A stretch of DNA of 64,000 nt from Clostridia bacterium (GTDB taxonomy: Bacteria; Bacillota; Clostridia; Oscillospirales; Acutalibacteraceae), in NCBI GenBank assembly GCA_017626295.1, contig JAGAJB010000038.1, positions 62,001 through 126,000 of the forward strand, read 5' to 3'. The notes beneath the pieces are model-generated. The model saw only the letters and a program-made list of their open reading frames with translations, made no database searches and had not been told where the DNA came from. The position numbers were made by a program, and so were the translations under genes. Shown here piece after piece: positions 15,713 to 26,336 of this stretch (its first letter is position 1; the number at the start of each line of letters is the position of its first letter).

Positions 15713-18040
15713 ATGAGTGTCACAGAAGCAGTAAGGGTGTACAAGGGTAAAACAGAGGAAAGATACGGGAAATCAATTAAAAGACTTTTACTGCAACATA
15801 TGGGTTGTGTGGTATTAGGCGTATTGTTCAGTATAGCGGGCTTTGGCAAAGAGTTTTCGCCCTTCGGTGTTGCCTTTGCGGCAAGTGTTCCTAAAAACTT
15901 CACTTTAACTGCGGCGGCAGGAAGTGTTTTGGGTTATTTTGTAACCCTTGATTCCGTAACTGCATTAAGGTATACTGCCGCAATACTTGCTTTGTGTGTT
16001 ATTTTAAGCGCTTTAAAACCCTTTAAACAAATACGGGATAACACGTTTACACCTGTGGCGGCGGTTTTCGTCTGTGTTTTTGTAACCGGACTTGCTATCG
16101 CTTTTTCGGAGAAAATAACGGCAACATCATTTCTTCTCTGCTTTGCGGAAAGTGCCGTTGGCGGTGCGGCTTCTTTTGTTTTTGCAAAAAGCCGCAGTGT
16201 TCTTTCGTTGCGTGGCGGTCTTTCTATGCTCACCTCAAAAGATGCCACGGCAATTGTTATAAGCATCACATTACTGTTGCTTTCTTTAAGCAGTTTTAAT
16301 ATTTTGGGTGTTTATCCCGTACATATTATAGCGCAACTTCTTGTGCTTATATGTGCTTTTTACGGCAGGGAAGCAGGCGGTGCTATTGTGGGTATATGCA
16401 GCGGAATTACTATGAGTCTGGGTAATTCCAATATTTTTTTGCTTGCCTTTTATTCTTTGGGAGGTTTGCTTGCAGGTGCATTTTCTGCGTTGGGCAGATT
16501 TGTATCGTATATTGCATTCGCTTTTTCGGGAATAGCCGTTACTGCAATCGCCTATACTTCTGTTGATGTAAAATCGACTGTTATAGAAACGGCAATTTCG
16601 GGTGTGCTTTTTATTTTCCTGTCAAGAAAATTCAATAAAAAGTTTGAAGAGATTTTTGTTCCTGCGGTTACCTCGCCCGTAATAGACACTGTAAAAAACG
16701 GCATTGTCAGTAAACTTAAAAGGGCATCGCATATTTCAACCGAAATATGTTCTTCACTTACTTCGGTAAATGATGTTCTTGCAAAAACCGATAAGACGGA
16801 TATTAAAATGATTCCTAAAAAAACTAAAGAACAGGTTTGCGGTTCTTGCGGTCTTTACGATGTGTGTTGGGGCGAAAGTTTTACTCAGACTAACGAAACT
16901 TTTCAGACTCTTCTCGATTTAAAGAAAAACGGAGTACACCTTGAGTATAAAACAGTACCCCAGAAGTTCGCGTCATTTTGTATTCGTTCCGAAAATGTTG
17001 CAAGTAATTTTAACAGGCTTTATACGGAGTATAAAATCCGCGAAAGTAACCAAAGCAGAATTCAAGAAATATACAACCTTGCGGCAGAGCAGTTCGTTAA
17101 TGTATCGTCACTTCTCGAATCTCTTTGTGACGATATAAATGAAGACGTGCGTTTTGATATGGATATTGCCGCAAGAGTGCGTGCTGCGGCATCTTCCTGC
17201 GGTTTTGAACCTCTGGAAGCCTGTTGCGTAATGAACACTCTGGAAAAAATGACAGTAGATATAAAAATAAAAATTCCTTACGATAAAACACAACTAAAAA
17301 GTTTTGGTACACAGTTAAAGATTATTACCGACAGAGAACTTGAACTTCCCGAAATCGAAAATTACAACTCTTATGCACGGCTTGTATATAAGGAAAAAGC
17401 GGAATATAAAATCGTTTCTGCGGGTGTGCAGTTTAACGCTAACGGCGAAAAATATTCGGGTGATTCATTCACTACTTTCGAAGATAATAACGGGTATTTT
17501 TATGCGGTTATTTGCGACGGTATGGGTACGGGAACGAAAGCCGCAATATCCTCAAACCTTGCTGTAACACTTCTCGAGAAACTTATAAAAGCAGGCTTCG
17601 GTATAAAGGCTTCAATAAATACCGTTAACACGTCGCTCATTTCAAAGTCGGGGGAGGAGTGTTCAGTAACTCTCGATTTAGTTGTGTTCGATTTGTTTAC
17701 AGGCCGAACTGAGTTTTATAAATGCGGTGCAGCCGATACGGTTGTTAAAAGAAATTCAAAAATAGTAGACGTAGGTTTTTCTTCACTTCCCTTAGGCATT
17801 ATTAACGGCTCAGAAACAGGTTGCGGAAGCGGTATGCTTGGCGCAGGTGACGTAATAGTAATGCACTCCGACGGTGTTCGCGAGGAAGATACGGACTTTT
17901 TAAAACGCCGGTTAAAAACTTTCGATAACGGAAACGTCCGTAATTTTACAACCGATATTTGCGAAACAATAAGGCGCGGTCAACCTGAGAAAAATGATGA
18001 TATGACCGTTTTAACTCTTGCAATAACTAAAAATAATTAA
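15713..18040 (+). CDS. spoIIE: stage II sporulation protein E (SpoIIE phosphatase)
   Basis: A 775-residue membrane phosphatase that dephosphorylates SpoIIAA to activate sigma-F in the forespore and links to the polar septum. The N-terminal third holds about ten membrane segments (about 25-310). A central regulatory region follows, with a CGSCGLYDVCW cysteine cluster near 380. A C-terminal PP2C domain carries CDGMGTGTKAA (about 600-610) and a late NDDMTVL metal motif. Length is close to the family norm. A TAGGAGAA site precedes the ATG. clpC follows at once. Confidence 0.95.
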   Translation: MSVTEAVRVYKGKTEERYGKSIKRLLLQHMGCVVLGVLFSIAGFGKEFSPFGVAFAASVPKNFTLTAAAGSVLGYFVTLDSVTALRYTAAILALCVILSALKPFKQIRDNTFTPVAAVFVCVFVTGLAIAFSEKITATSFLLCFAESAVGGAASFVFAKSRSVLSLRGGLSMLTSKDATAIVISITLLLLSLSSFNILGVYPVHIIAQLLVLICAFYGREAGGAIVGICSGITMSLGNSNIFLLAFYSLGGLLAGAFSALGRFVSYIAFAFSGIAVTAIAYTSVDVKSTVIETAISGVLFIFLSRKFNKKFEEIFVPAVTSPVIDTVKNGIVSKLKRASHISTEICSSLTSVNDVLAKTDKTDIKMIPKKTKEQVCGSCGLYDVCWGESFTQTNETFQTLLDLKKNGVHLEYKTVPQKFASFCIRSENVASNFNRLYTEYKIRESNQSRIQEIYNLAAEQFVNVSSLLESLCDDINEDVRFDMDIAARVRAAASSCGFEPLEACCVMNTLEKMTVDIKIKIPYDKTQLKSFGTQLKIITDRELELPEIENYNSYARLVYKEKAEYKIVSAGVQFNANGEKYSGDSFTTFEDNNGYFYAVICDGMGTGTKAAISSNLAVTLLEKLIKAGFGIKASINTVNTSLISKSGEECSVTLDLVVFDLFTGRTEFYKCGAADTVVKRNSKIVDVGFSSLPLGIINGSETGCGSGMLGAGDVIVMHSDGVREEDTDFLKRRLKTFDNGNVRNFTTDICETIRRGQPEKNDDMTVLTLAITKNN

Positions 18041-18052
18041 AAGGTGACAAGT

Positions 18053-20491
18053 ATGTATAAATTTACAGGCTTTACGGAAAGTGCAAACACCGCCTTGAAT
18101 TATGCGGTGGAAACTGCGGAGAATATGGGCCATACGTATATAGGAAGCGAACACATTCTTTTAGGGTTAATGTCCGATTCGCGAATGGTATCTGCGGCAA
18201 TTTTAAGTTCTAAAAAAATCACTTTGAAAAAAACCGAGGAACAAATAAAAAGCATTGTAGGTATCGGTATGCCTACAAATTTAACTCCCGATGATATAAC
18301 ACCCAGATGCAGAAAAATTATTGAAAACGCCCTTGCGACAGGGCGCAGCCAACCCACAGGCGAAGCGGGTACGGAACAACTTCTGAACGCTCTTGTGCGT
18401 GAGCCGAACTGTGCCGCCTGCAAAGTGCTTTCTTCAATGGGTGTTCAGCCTTATGACTTCATAAGCGGTTATTCTTCTGACAGTGAAGAAAGCGAAACAA
18501 GAAATAATAAAAACAGTAAGTTCTCAAAAACAACTTTAAAAAAATACGGTCGCGATTTAACCGAACTTGCGGAGAATTCCGAAATCGACCCGGTTATAGG
18601 CAGGGATGCGGAAATAGCAAGGGTCATTGAAATTCTTTGCAGACGCACAAAAAACAATCCTTGCCTTATCGGTGAGCCGGGTGTTGGTAAAACTGCCGTT
18701 GCCGAAGGTCTTGCCATAGAGATAGCCAAAGGCAAAGTTCCCGAACTTCTCAAATCCAAAAGGGTTATCAGCGTTGACTTAACCTGTATGGTGGCAGGCA
18801 CAAAATACAGGGGCGATTTTGAAGAGCGCGTAAAAAATATTATAGAAGAAGTATCTTTGGACGGTAATGTGATTTTATTTATTGATGAACTTCATAATAT
18901 TGTGGGTGCAGGCTCAGCAGAGGGGGCAGTTGATGCGGCAAATATTTTAAAACCGTCACTTGCAAGGGGCGAACTTCAGGTTGTGGGTGCAACTACTGTT
19001 GACGAATACCGAAAATATATTGAAAAAGATGCGGCACTTGAAAGACGGTTTCAGACAGTAAGTGTTGAAGAACCGTCACAGGAAAACGCACTTCTTATGT
19101 TAAAAGGACTTAAAGAACGATACGAAAAACACCATAGTGTTAAAATTTCCGATGAGGCTTTGGAAGCGGCGGTAACACTCAGCAGTCGCTATATTTCAGA
19201 CAGATTTTTACCCGATAAAGCCATAGACCTTATTGACGAAGCCTCCTCGCGTGTTCGTCTGAAAGGTTTTACACCGCCCGAAGAAATTCAAAATCTTGAA
19301 AAAACCATAAGAGAAGTTTCCGAAAAGAAATACAAGGCAATCGAAAATCAGAATTTTGAAACTGCCGCAAAACTTCGCGATGAAGAAAAAGAACTGACAG
19401 GTGTATTCAGAACCAAAAAACAGGCTTGGCAGGATTTATCGAGAAGTGAAATTAAAAACGTTACCGAAGAGGATATTGCTGCGGTGGTATCAACCTGGAC
19501 GGGAGTTCCCGTTGCTCAATTAACCGAGGAAGAAAGTCAGAGACTCTTAAAACTGGAAGAGACTCTTCATAAAAGAATTGTGGGTCAGGAAGAAGCAATA
19601 ACCGCCGTTTCAAAGGCGGTACGCAGAGGTCGTTCTGTTTTCAAAAATCCTAAAAGACCCATAGGCTCATTTTTATTTCTCGGTCCCACAGGTGTTGGAA
19701 AAACCGAACTGACGAAAGCACTTGCGGAATGCCTTTTCGGGTCGGAACAGCATATTATAAGGTTCGATATGTCCGAGTATATGGAAAAACATTCGGTGTC
19801 GCGCCTTGTAGGGTCTCCTCCCGGATACGTAGGTTTTGATGAGGGCGGTCAACTTACGGAAAAAGTCCGCCGTCATCCCTATTCAATAGTGCTGTTCGAT
19901 GAACTTGAAAAAGCCGATGCGGAAATCTTCAACATTCTTTTGCAAATTTTAGAGGACGGAGTTCTTACGGATTCAAACGGCAGAAAAGCAGATTTTAAAA
20001 ACTGCGTTCTCATAATGACATCAAATATCGGTGCAAAACTAATATCGGATAATAAAACCGCCATGGGTTTTGCAGAGGCAAATACCCATATAAAAAACAA
20101 CGAACGGATTAAAAAACTTGTTACAGACGAAGTGAAAAACTTCTTTAAACCTGAATTTATAAACAGGGTAGATGAAATGATAATTTTCACGTCTTTATCA
20201 GAAACAGAAATCAAGGAAATTGCCGTGCGTATGCTTAATGAATTAAGGGAGAGGTGTAAAAGCGCAAACGTTGAAATAGAATTCGATGAAAGTGTAGTCA
20301 ATATGATAGCCGAAAAGGGTTTTAATTCCGTTTACGGAGCCAGACCTTTAAGGCGTGCGGTAACTTCGTATATAGAAGACGTGCTTACGGAAAAACATCT
20401 TTCGGGAGAAATAAAAAGCGGTGAAGTACTTAAATGCTCCTGGAATGAAAATAAACTGCAAATAACTCCAACAAAAACAGGCGTTGTATAA
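18053..20491 (+). CDS. clpC: ATP-dependent Clp protease ATPase subunit ClpC
   Basis: An 812-residue Hsp100 unfoldase that feeds substrates to ClpP. The Clp N-domain repeats span about 1-140. The first AAA module has GEPGVGKT near 207. A UVR-type coiled middle segment lies near 425-465. The second AAA module has GPTGVGKT near 544, and AMGFA near 670 fits the ClpP-docking loop position. The family partners ctsR, mcsA and mcsB are not beside it. ATG 18053 is chosen because AAAGGTG is 6 bases upstream; an in-frame GTG at 18044 overlaps that site. It is probably cotranscribed with spoIIE, which stops 12 bases earlier. Confidence 0.94.
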   Translation: MYKFTGFTESANTALNYAVETAENMGHTYIGSEHILLGLMSDSRMVSAAILSSKKITLKKTEEQIKSIVGIGMPTNLTPDDITPRCRKIIENALATGRSQPTGEAGTEQLLNALVREPNCAACKVLSSMGVQPYDFISGYSSDSEESETRNNKNSKFSKTTLKKYGRDLTELAENSEIDPVIGRDAEIARVIEILCRRTKNNPCLIGEPGVGKTAVAEGLAIEIAKGKVPELLKSKRVISVDLTCMVAGTKYRGDFEERVKNIIEEVSLDGNVILFIDELHNIVGAGSAEGAVDAANILKPSLARGELQVVGATTVDEYRKYIEKDAALERRFQTVSVEEPSQENALLMLKGLKERYEKHHSVKISDEALEAAVTLSSRYISDRFLPDKAIDLIDEASSRVRLKGFTPPEEIQNLEKTIREVSEKKYKAIENQNFETAAKLRDEEKELTGVFRTKKQAWQDLSRSEIKNVTEEDIAAVVSTWTGVPVAQLTEEESQRLLKLEETLHKRIVGQEEAITAVSKAVRRGRSVFKNPKRPIGSFLFLGPTGVGKTELTKALAECLFGSEQHIIRFDMSEYMEKHSVSRLVGSPPGYVGFDEGGQLTEKVRRHPYSIVLFDELEKADAEIFNILLQILEDGVLTDSNGRKADFKNCVLIMTSNIGAKLISDNKTAMGFAEANTHIKNNERIKKLVTDEVKNFFKPEFINRVDEMIIFTSLSETEIKEIAVRMLNELRERCKSANVEIEFDESVVNMIAEKGFNSVYGARPLRRAVTSYIEDVLTEKHLSGEIKSGEVLKCSWNENKLQITPTKTGVV

Positions 20492-20504
20492 TGCCTGTTT
20501 TTTT
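20473..20504 (+). terminator. Terminator overlapping the clpC stop codon
   Basis: AAAAACAGGC (20473-20482) pairs with GCCTGTTTTT (20493-20502). The clpC stop codon is in the loop. Confidence 0.8.
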
Positions 20505-20505
20505 G

Positions 20506-20534
20506 TTGACTTTTTTATTCTTAAAAACTATAAT
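20506..20534 (+). promoter_or_regulatory. Promoter of the LRR/FN3 surface-protein gene
   Basis: TTGACT (20506-20511) and TATAAT (20529-20534) have a 17-base spacer and start directly after the clpC terminator. Confidence 0.8.
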
Positions 20535-20574
20535 AGAATAGTATATATATTATTATAAAAACGGAGGGTTACTT

Positions 20575-22980
20575 ATGAAAAAGAAAATTTTGTCTGCAAC
20601 TATATGCTTGATTATCGTTTTCACTCTTTTTACTGTTTTCGGTGTGTCTGTTAATGCTGCCGGTAACGAAGTAACCAAAACCGGTGTAATGAAAGATACA
20701 TCCACCGCAAACGGCGGAACAATATATTGGTCTTATACTTATAACACATATACCCAGAAAGCGTCACTTAAAATTACGGGTAACGGCTATATGCCTAACG
20801 GAACTGACCAGGATTGGTTTCAGGTTCAGCAGAATGCAGGCTGTTATATTTACAGCGTAACTATCGGCGAAGGCGTTAAAAGTATTATGTCCAATGCTTT
20901 CGCAGGGGAAATTTATCTTGAAAAGGTCACTTTACCAAGTACAATAGAGCGAATCGGTGAAAGTGCGTTTGCAAATACGGCAATTAAAAAATTCAATATA
21001 CCTAAGAAAGTGAATTATGTTGACGGTTCTATGTTTGCAGGCTCACCCATAACTCAGTTTACGGTTGACAGTCAGAATCCTTATTACAAAAGTTACGGCG
21101 GAAATGTCTATTCTAAGGATATGTCTGTTTTGGTTATTGCCGCACCCGGTAAGTTTTTAACATCGGGTTATAAATTCACATTTCCTAAAAGTGTAACGGA
21201 GATAGGCGAAAGTGCTTTTTACGGTTCTGCAATAGAATCCGTTACAATCCCGTCTAATGTTAAAAATATCAGAAAAATGGCTTTTGCCGGTTGTTCATTG
21301 CTTTCTGAAGTTATAATTCAGAACGGTGTTGAGCGCATTTATGATAATGTGTTTTTATCTTGCGATTCTTTAACTGAACTTCATTTACCCCAAAGTGTTA
21401 ATTACATAGGTTATTGCACTATCGGTTACCGTTACGACGTTGCGTTTGATGCGCTGGCGGATGCTTTGGATTCGGCAGGGATAAGTTATGTGACACTTAA
21501 TATGTCAAACTACGAGTACTATTCCGTACTTGCAGGTTATAGTGCCAATGCTTTTTCATACTGCTATGCCGATAAAAGTTTTGAATTATATGCACCTAAA
21601 GACTCTGCAGGCGAAAAGTATGCAAAAAATAACGGACTTAAATATGTAAAGTCATCTTATCTTATCAGCGCGGTGAATTCTTATACAGGCGTAACTTTAA
21701 CCTGGAGTTATTCGGATGAGGTTATGTGGTATAACCTTTACAGAAAAAACAGTAACGGCGCTTGGGAGTTTGTAGCCAATATAGACGGTGCTAAAACAAA
21801 ATATATTGATACCGCACCGTACAAAAACAGCGATAACACTTACGCTCTTGAGGTTGTTTATTATACAGACAGTGAGTATATGGATACAAGCGGAATAACC
21901 GTTCACTATGTACCTTCGCCTGTTTTAACCTCTATCGGCAATACTGTTGAGGGCGTGCGTATAAATTGGAAAGTTCAAGAGGGCGCAAAGTATCAATATA
22001 TATACAGAAAAGCACCCGGCGAAACTGCCTGGCAGTACGTTTGTTGCATATCGGGTACAAGTACCTATTATGTTGATAAAAATGTAAAAAATAATCAGAA
22101 ATACACATATACGGTCCGTGGCTATGACGGAGTGGCAAAAAGTTCCTGGCATCCTCAGGGATTAAGTTATACTTTCGTTAAAAATCCCTCGTTCCGTATG
22201 GTAAACAAACCTGAAAATGTAACTGTTATATGGACACCTGCGGGTAAAGCGGATTTCTACAACGTTTACAGAAAAACAGGTAACGGCGGTTGGGTATTGC
22301 TCGGCAGGGCAAGCGGAGATAAAACATACTATCAAGATACCACTACCGTAAGGGGAACAACTTACAGGTATACGGTAAGAGCCTCTTATAACAGTTGTTT
22401 AAGCGGTTATCTTTATCAGGGTACCGAGTATAAATCTTTAGAAGCACCCACTAATCTCAAAGCAGAAAACAGGGTTTCAGGTGTAATGATTTCCTGGAAA
22501 AAATCCATAGGTGCTACAGGTTACAATATTTACAGGCGTGTTCCCGGTGGCAGTTGGTCAAAAATTGCCGTGGTCAAAGGTGCTGATACACTTTCTTACC
22601 TTGATACAAAAGCCGTAAGTTCTAAAAATTATGAATACACGGTTATAGGTTACAGCGGTTCTTATTTAAGTGGCTTTGACGATGACGGTGTTGCCGTAAA
22701 ATTCCTTTCTTCGCCTAAGATTTATTCGGCTGTCAGTACGAAAAACGGCATCAATGTTAAGTTTAATGCGGTTAACGGCAGTAACGGTTATTATATTTAC
22801 AGGCGAACAGTAAACGGTTCATGGTCATATGTGGGTAAAACCACAAGCCGTACAGCCACAACTTTCACAGATAAAACTGCAAAAAAAGGTCAGACCTATG
22901 TTTATACCGTAAGAGCATACAGTGGTGGTTACATCAGCAGTTTCTATCACAACGGCATAAATGTTAAGGATATTTATTGA
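20575..22980 (+). CDS. secreted BspA-type leucine-rich repeat / fibronectin type III protein
   Basis: An 801-residue exported protein. A typical signal peptide (Lys-rich start, hydrophobic core, VNAA cleavage region near 27-30) is followed by a beta-rich lead-in. LRR_5/BspA-like repeats (about 95-275; IGESAFANTAIKKFNIP and similar units) come next. Then come five tandem fibronectin-III-like domains of about 88 residues (from about 360 to the end), each with a conserved YNIYRR/YNVYRK strand and a YxYTVR strand. No LPXTG sorting motif, SLH domain or membrane anchor is seen, so it is either released or held non-covalently. The role is likely adhesion or glycan binding; the exact function is unknown. 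Confidence 0.85.
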   Translation: MKKKILSATICLIIVFTLFTVFGVSVNAAGNEVTKTGVMKDTSTANGGTIYWSYTYNTYTQKASLKITGNGYMPNGTDQDWFQVQQNAGCYIYSVTIGEGVKSIMSNAFAGEIYLEKVTLPSTIERIGESAFANTAIKKFNIPKKVNYVDGSMFAGSPITQFTVDSQNPYYKSYGGNVYSKDMSVLVIAAPGKFLTSGYKFTFPKSVTEIGESAFYGSAIESVTIPSNVKNIRKMAFAGCSLLSEVIIQNGVERIYDNVFLSCDSLTELHLPQSVNYIGYCTIGYRYDVAFDALADALDSAGISYVTLNMSNYEYYSVLAGYSANAFSYCYADKSFELYAPKDSAGEKYAKNNGLKYVKSSYLISAVNSYTGVTLTWSYSDEVMWYNLYRKNSNGAWEFVANIDGAKTKYIDTAPYKNSDNTYALEVVYYTDSEYMDTSGITVHYVPSPVLTSIGNTVEGVRINWKVQEGAKYQYIYRKAPGETAWQYVCCISGTSTYYVDKNVKNNQKYTYTVRGYDGVAKSSWHPQGLSYTFVKNPSFRMVNKPENVTVIWTPAGKADFYNVYRKTGNGGWVLLGRASGDKTYYQDTTTVRGTTYRYTVRASYNSCLSGYLYQGTEYKSLEAPTNLKAENRVSGVMISWKKSIGATGYNIYRRVPGGSWSKIAVVKGADTLSYLDTKAVSSKNYEYTVIGYSGSYLSGFDDDGVAVKFLSSPKIYSAVSTKNGINVKFNAVNGSNGYYIYRRTVNGSWSYVGKTTSRTATTFTDKTAKKGQTYVYTVRAYSGGYISSFYHNGINVKDIY

Positions 22981-22981
22981 T

Positions 22982-23536
22982 ATGTTTTTTAAAAAGAAGA
23001 AACAACCCGAAAATCAAGGGTATGTACACAAACCGCGTCAGTTTGACAGGGATGAAAAAATTGAAATACAAAAAATAGTTTCGTCCATTCCTGTTACACG
23101 TAAACTTCTTTCACAAGATTTACTTGTGACTGCCATAAACAATTTTGTTGTTAAAAATATTAAAATCGGCTCTAACGCTGCCCATAATGTTAATACAACA
23201 AAACATCCCCAAGTGTTTTTTCAATCTTTCAAAGATTTAGTTTCAAGTACAGAAAACCTTCAGAAACTTGAACCTTACTGGCGTTTTGAAGGTCATACAC
23301 CAACTGAGCAACTTGATGATTTAAACAACAGGCGCGATAAAATAATACGTGGTTTTATCTACGAATCATTTTCGGAACTTGTTGAGAAAATTGAAAAAAC
23401 AAATAACCCCAATACAAAACAAAAACTCTTTGATGATTATCAGGGACAGTTGATGTATAATATTGATATTTGCGGTGAAGCGAACTTTGAGTTTTTCAAA
23501 GAACTTTGTCGAGATAAACTTAATATTTCAGAATAA
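22982..23536 (+). CDS. hypothetical cytoplasmic protein, 184 residues
   Basis: Not recognised. It is soluble and highly charged, with a Lys-rich start (MFFKKKKQ) and a predicted helical body. An AAGGA site lies 12 bases before ATG 22982; an ATG at 22961 would overlap the preceding gene by 20 bases and has no site. It sits 1 base after the surface-protein gene and 12 bases before fhs, so it is cotranscribed with one or both. Confidence 0.6.
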   Translation: MFFKKKKQPENQGYVHKPRQFDRDEKIEIQKIVSSIPVTRKLLSQDLLVTAINNFVVKNIKIGSNAAHNVNTTKHPQVFFQSFKDLVSSTENLQKLEPYWRFEGHTPTEQLDDLNNRRDKIIRGFIYESFSELVEKIEKTNNPNTKQKLFDDYQGQLMYNIDICGEANFEFFKELCRDKLNISE

Positions 23537-23548
23537 GGAGAAATAAAA

Positions 23549-25225
23549 ATGGCATTTCTTACCGATATTGAAATCGCACAAAATTGTAAAATGAAACCTA
23601 TCACCGAAATTGCGGAAAAAGTAGGTGTAGGCGAAGAGTATCTTGAACCTTACGGAAGATATAAGGCAAAAATTGATTTGTCATATATGAAAAATTGCAA
23701 AAAAGAGGGTAAACTCGTCCTCGTTACTGCTATTACACCCACTCCCGCAGGTGAGGGTAAAACAACTACAACCATCGGTCTTGCTGATGCAATGAATCTT
23801 TTGGGTTATAAAACCAGCGTTGCTTTGCGCGAACCCTCTTTAGGTCCTGTTTTCGGTATTAAAGGCGGTGCAGCAGGTGGCGGATACGCACAGGTTGTAC
23901 CTATGGAAGACATTAACCTTCATTTTACAGGTGATTTCCACGCTATCGGTGCTGCTAACAACCTTCTTGCAGCAATGCTTGATAACCATATTCAGCAGGG
24001 CAATGCTTTAGGTATAGATACAAAGCGTATTACCTGGAAGCGTTGCGTTGATATGAACGACAGACAGTTAAGAAACGTTGTTAACGGTCTCGGCGGCAGA
24101 ATGAACGGTGTTCCCCGTGAAGACGGTTTCGACATCACCGTAGCAAGCGAAATTATGGCTGTTTTCTGCCTTGCAACATCAATTACAGACCTTAAAGAAC
24201 GCCTTGCAAGAATAGTTGTTGCTTACGATTACAGCGGTAAACCCGTTACTTGCAGTGATATTAAGGCTCAGGGCGCTATGACTGCACTTCTCGTTGATGC
24301 AGTTAAACCTAACCTTGTTCAGACCCTTGAGGGTACACCTGCATTTGTTCACGGCGGACCTTTCGCAAATATTGCACACGGCTGTAACACGGTACTCGCT
24401 ACAAAGATGGCTATGTCAACTGCTGATTACGCTATTACAGAAGCAGGATTCGGTGCTGATTTAGGTGCCGAAAAATTCCTAGATATTAAATGCCGTGCAG
24501 CAAACCTTAAACCCTCTGCGGTTGTGGTTGTTGCAACGGTAAGAGCCCTTAAAATGCACGGCGGCCTCAAAAAAGACCAACTTGGTGAAGAAAATATTGA
24601 AGCACTTGAAAAGGGTATACCCAACCTTCTTCGCCACGTTTCAAATATTAAAAACGTTTACAAACTTCCCTGTGTTGTTGCAGTAAACCGTTTCCCCACA
24701 GATACAGATAACGAAATTGATTTCATTATTGCTAAATGCAAAGAACTCGGTGTTAACACAGTTCTTTCAACAGTTTGGGCAGACGGCGGCAAAGGCGGTA
24801 CGGAACTTGCAAAAGAAGTTGTTCGTCTTTGTGAGGAAGAGGATAACTCAGGCTTTACATATTCATACGAAACTGATGCAACAATCGAAGAAAAAATCGA
24901 AGCAATCGTTACAAAGGTTTACGGTGGCGACGGCGTTGACTTTACAACAAACGCAAAGAAACAACTTGATTCTTTAAAGGCTGACGGCTTCGGTAATTTA
25001 CCTATCTGCGTTGCAAAAACTCAGTACAGTTTCTCTGATGACCCGTTGAAACTCGGTGCGCCCGAAAACTTCCGCGTAACAGTAAGAAATCTTAAAGTTT
25101 CTGCAGGTGCAGGCTTTATAGTAGTTCTTACAGGCGATATTATGACAATGCCCGGCCTTCCCAAATCACCTGCCGCAGAACGCATTGATGTTGACGAAAA
25201 CGGCAAAATCACAGGACTTTTCTAA
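23549..25225 (+). CDS. fhs: formate--tetrahydrofolate ligase
   Basis: A 558-residue enzyme that makes 10-formyl-THF from formate, ATP and THF. It feeds purine and one-carbon metabolism and, in acetogens, the methyl branch of the Wood-Ljungdahl pathway. The P-loop [12 protein letters not shown] is at about residues 63-74. The [18 protein letters not shown] region and the [13 protein letters not shown] motif are intact. It has a clear AAGGAG site. No other acetogenesis genes are in the window, so the purine role is the safe reading. Confidence 0.97.
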   Translation: MAFLTDIEIAQNCKMKPITEIAEKVGVGEEYLEPYGRYKAKIDLSYMKNCKKEGKLVLVTAITPTPAGEGKTTTTIGLADAMNLLGYKTSVALREPSLGPVFGIKGGAAGGGYAQVVPMEDINLHFTGDFHAIGAANNLLAAMLDNHIQQGNALGIDTKRITWKRCVDMNDRQLRNVVNGLGGRMNGVPREDGFDITVASEIMAVFCLATSITDLKERLARIVVAYDYSGKPVTCSDIKAQGAMTALLVDAVKPNLVQTLEGTPAFVHGGPFANIAHGCNTVLATKMAMSTADYAITEAGFGADLGAEKFLDIKCRAANLKPSAVVVVATVRALKMHGGLKKDQLGEENIEALEKGIPNLLRHVSNIKNVYKLPCVVAVNRFPTDTDNEIDFIIAKCKELGVNTVLSTVWADGGKGGTELAKEVVRLCEEEDNSGFTYSYETDATIEEKIEAIVTKVYGGDGVDFTTNAKKQLDSLKADGFGNLPICVAKTQYSFSDDPLKLGAPENFRVTVRNLKVSAGAGFIVVLTGDIMTMPGLPKSPAAERIDVDENGKITGLF

Positions 25226-25239
25226 GGAGATATATTACA

Positions 25240-26262
25240 ATGGAAAACCAAACACCCGAAAAGAAAAAAGTAGTTTTAAGTTGTATTCAGCCTACGGGTA
25301 CACCTACCTTGGGCAATTATTTGGGTGCTCTTAAAAACTGGGCTAATATGTGCGACGATTATAACTGCCTTTACGGCATTGCGGACTTGCATTCTATTAC
25401 CGTACCCACATTCCGCGAGAATCCCGCACAACTTAAAAAGAATACTTTGGAACTTTACGCTCTTTTACTGGCTATCGGCATTGACCCCGAGAAAAATATT
25501 GTTTTCGTACAGAGCCACGTGCCTACACACGCACAGTTAGGCTGGATTCTTAACTGCTACACTCAGTTCGGTGAAGCGGCAAGAATGACACAGTTTAAGG
25601 AAAAAAGCCAGAAATTAGGCGGTAATATTTCCGTAGGTCTTTTCGATTATCCCGTACTTATGGCGGCTGATATTCTCGTTTACGGTGCAGATTTCGTGCC
25701 TATCGGTGCAGACCAGAAGCAACACCTTGAACTTGCAAGAAATATCGTTGACCGTTTTAATATGATTTACGGCAATGTTCTTAAAATGCCCGACCCGTTT
25801 ATAGGCAAAGCAGGGGCAAAGATAACTTCACTTCAGGACCCCACTCATAAAATGAGCAAATCCGACGATAATCCCAAGTCATATATTTCAATGCTTGACG
25901 AACCCAATGTGATTATGAAGAAAATCAAGAGCGCTGTAACAGACAGCGAGGCTTGTGTAAGATACGCAGAGGGCAAAGACGGTATAAATAACCTTATGAC
26001 TATTTATTCCTGTTGCACAGGCAAGACCTTTGAAGAAATTGAAAAAGAGTTCGAGGGCAAAGGGTACGGTGACTTTAAGACCGCAGTAGGCGAGGCGGTA
26101 GTTAATGAACTTGCTCCCATTCAGGCTCGTTATAAGGAACTTATTGCCGATAAAAAATACCTTGAAGAATGTATGAGAAAAGGCGCAGAACTCGCAACAC
26201 GCATTTCCCAGAGAACACTCGACAAGGTTATGAAGAAGGTTGGATTTTATCCTTCAAAATAA
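25240..26262 (+). CDS. trpS: tryptophanyl-tRNA synthetase
   Basis: A 340-residue class I synthetase. The HIGH-equivalent motif PTGTPTLGNYLG is at residues 13-24 and the KMSKS loop (HKMSKSDDN) at about 203-211. The length is typical. It lies 14 bases after fhs with an AAGGAG site, and a terminator follows. No T-box is visible ahead of it, since it is read through from fhs. Confidence 0.96.
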   Translation: MENQTPEKKKVVLSCIQPTGTPTLGNYLGALKNWANMCDDYNCLYGIADLHSITVPTFRENPAQLKKNTLELYALLLAIGIDPEKNIVFVQSHVPTHAQLGWILNCYTQFGEAARMTQFKEKSQKLGGNISVGLFDYPVLMAADILVYGADFVPIGADQKQHLELARNIVDRFNMIYGNVLKMPDPFIGKAGAKITSLQDPTHKMSKSDDNPKSYISMLDEPNVIMKKIKSAVTDSEACVRYAEGKDGINNLMTIYSCCTGKTFEEIEKEFEGKGYGDFKTAVGEAVVNELAPIQARYKELIADKKYLEECMRKGAELATRISQRTLDKVMKKVGFYPSK

Positions 26263-26298
26263 TGAAAAACTCCTCATTCCTAACTAAAAAAAAGAAAG

Positions 26299-26326
26299 CC
26301 CCGCAACTAAGTTGCGGGGTTTTTTC
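26299..26326. terminator. Bidirectional terminator between trpS and rpsT
   Basis: CCCCGCAAC (26299-26307) pairs with GTTGCGGGG (26311-26319) over a 3-base loop, with an A run before and six T after. Confidence 0.88.
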
Positions 26327-26336
26327 TTCAAGTCAA

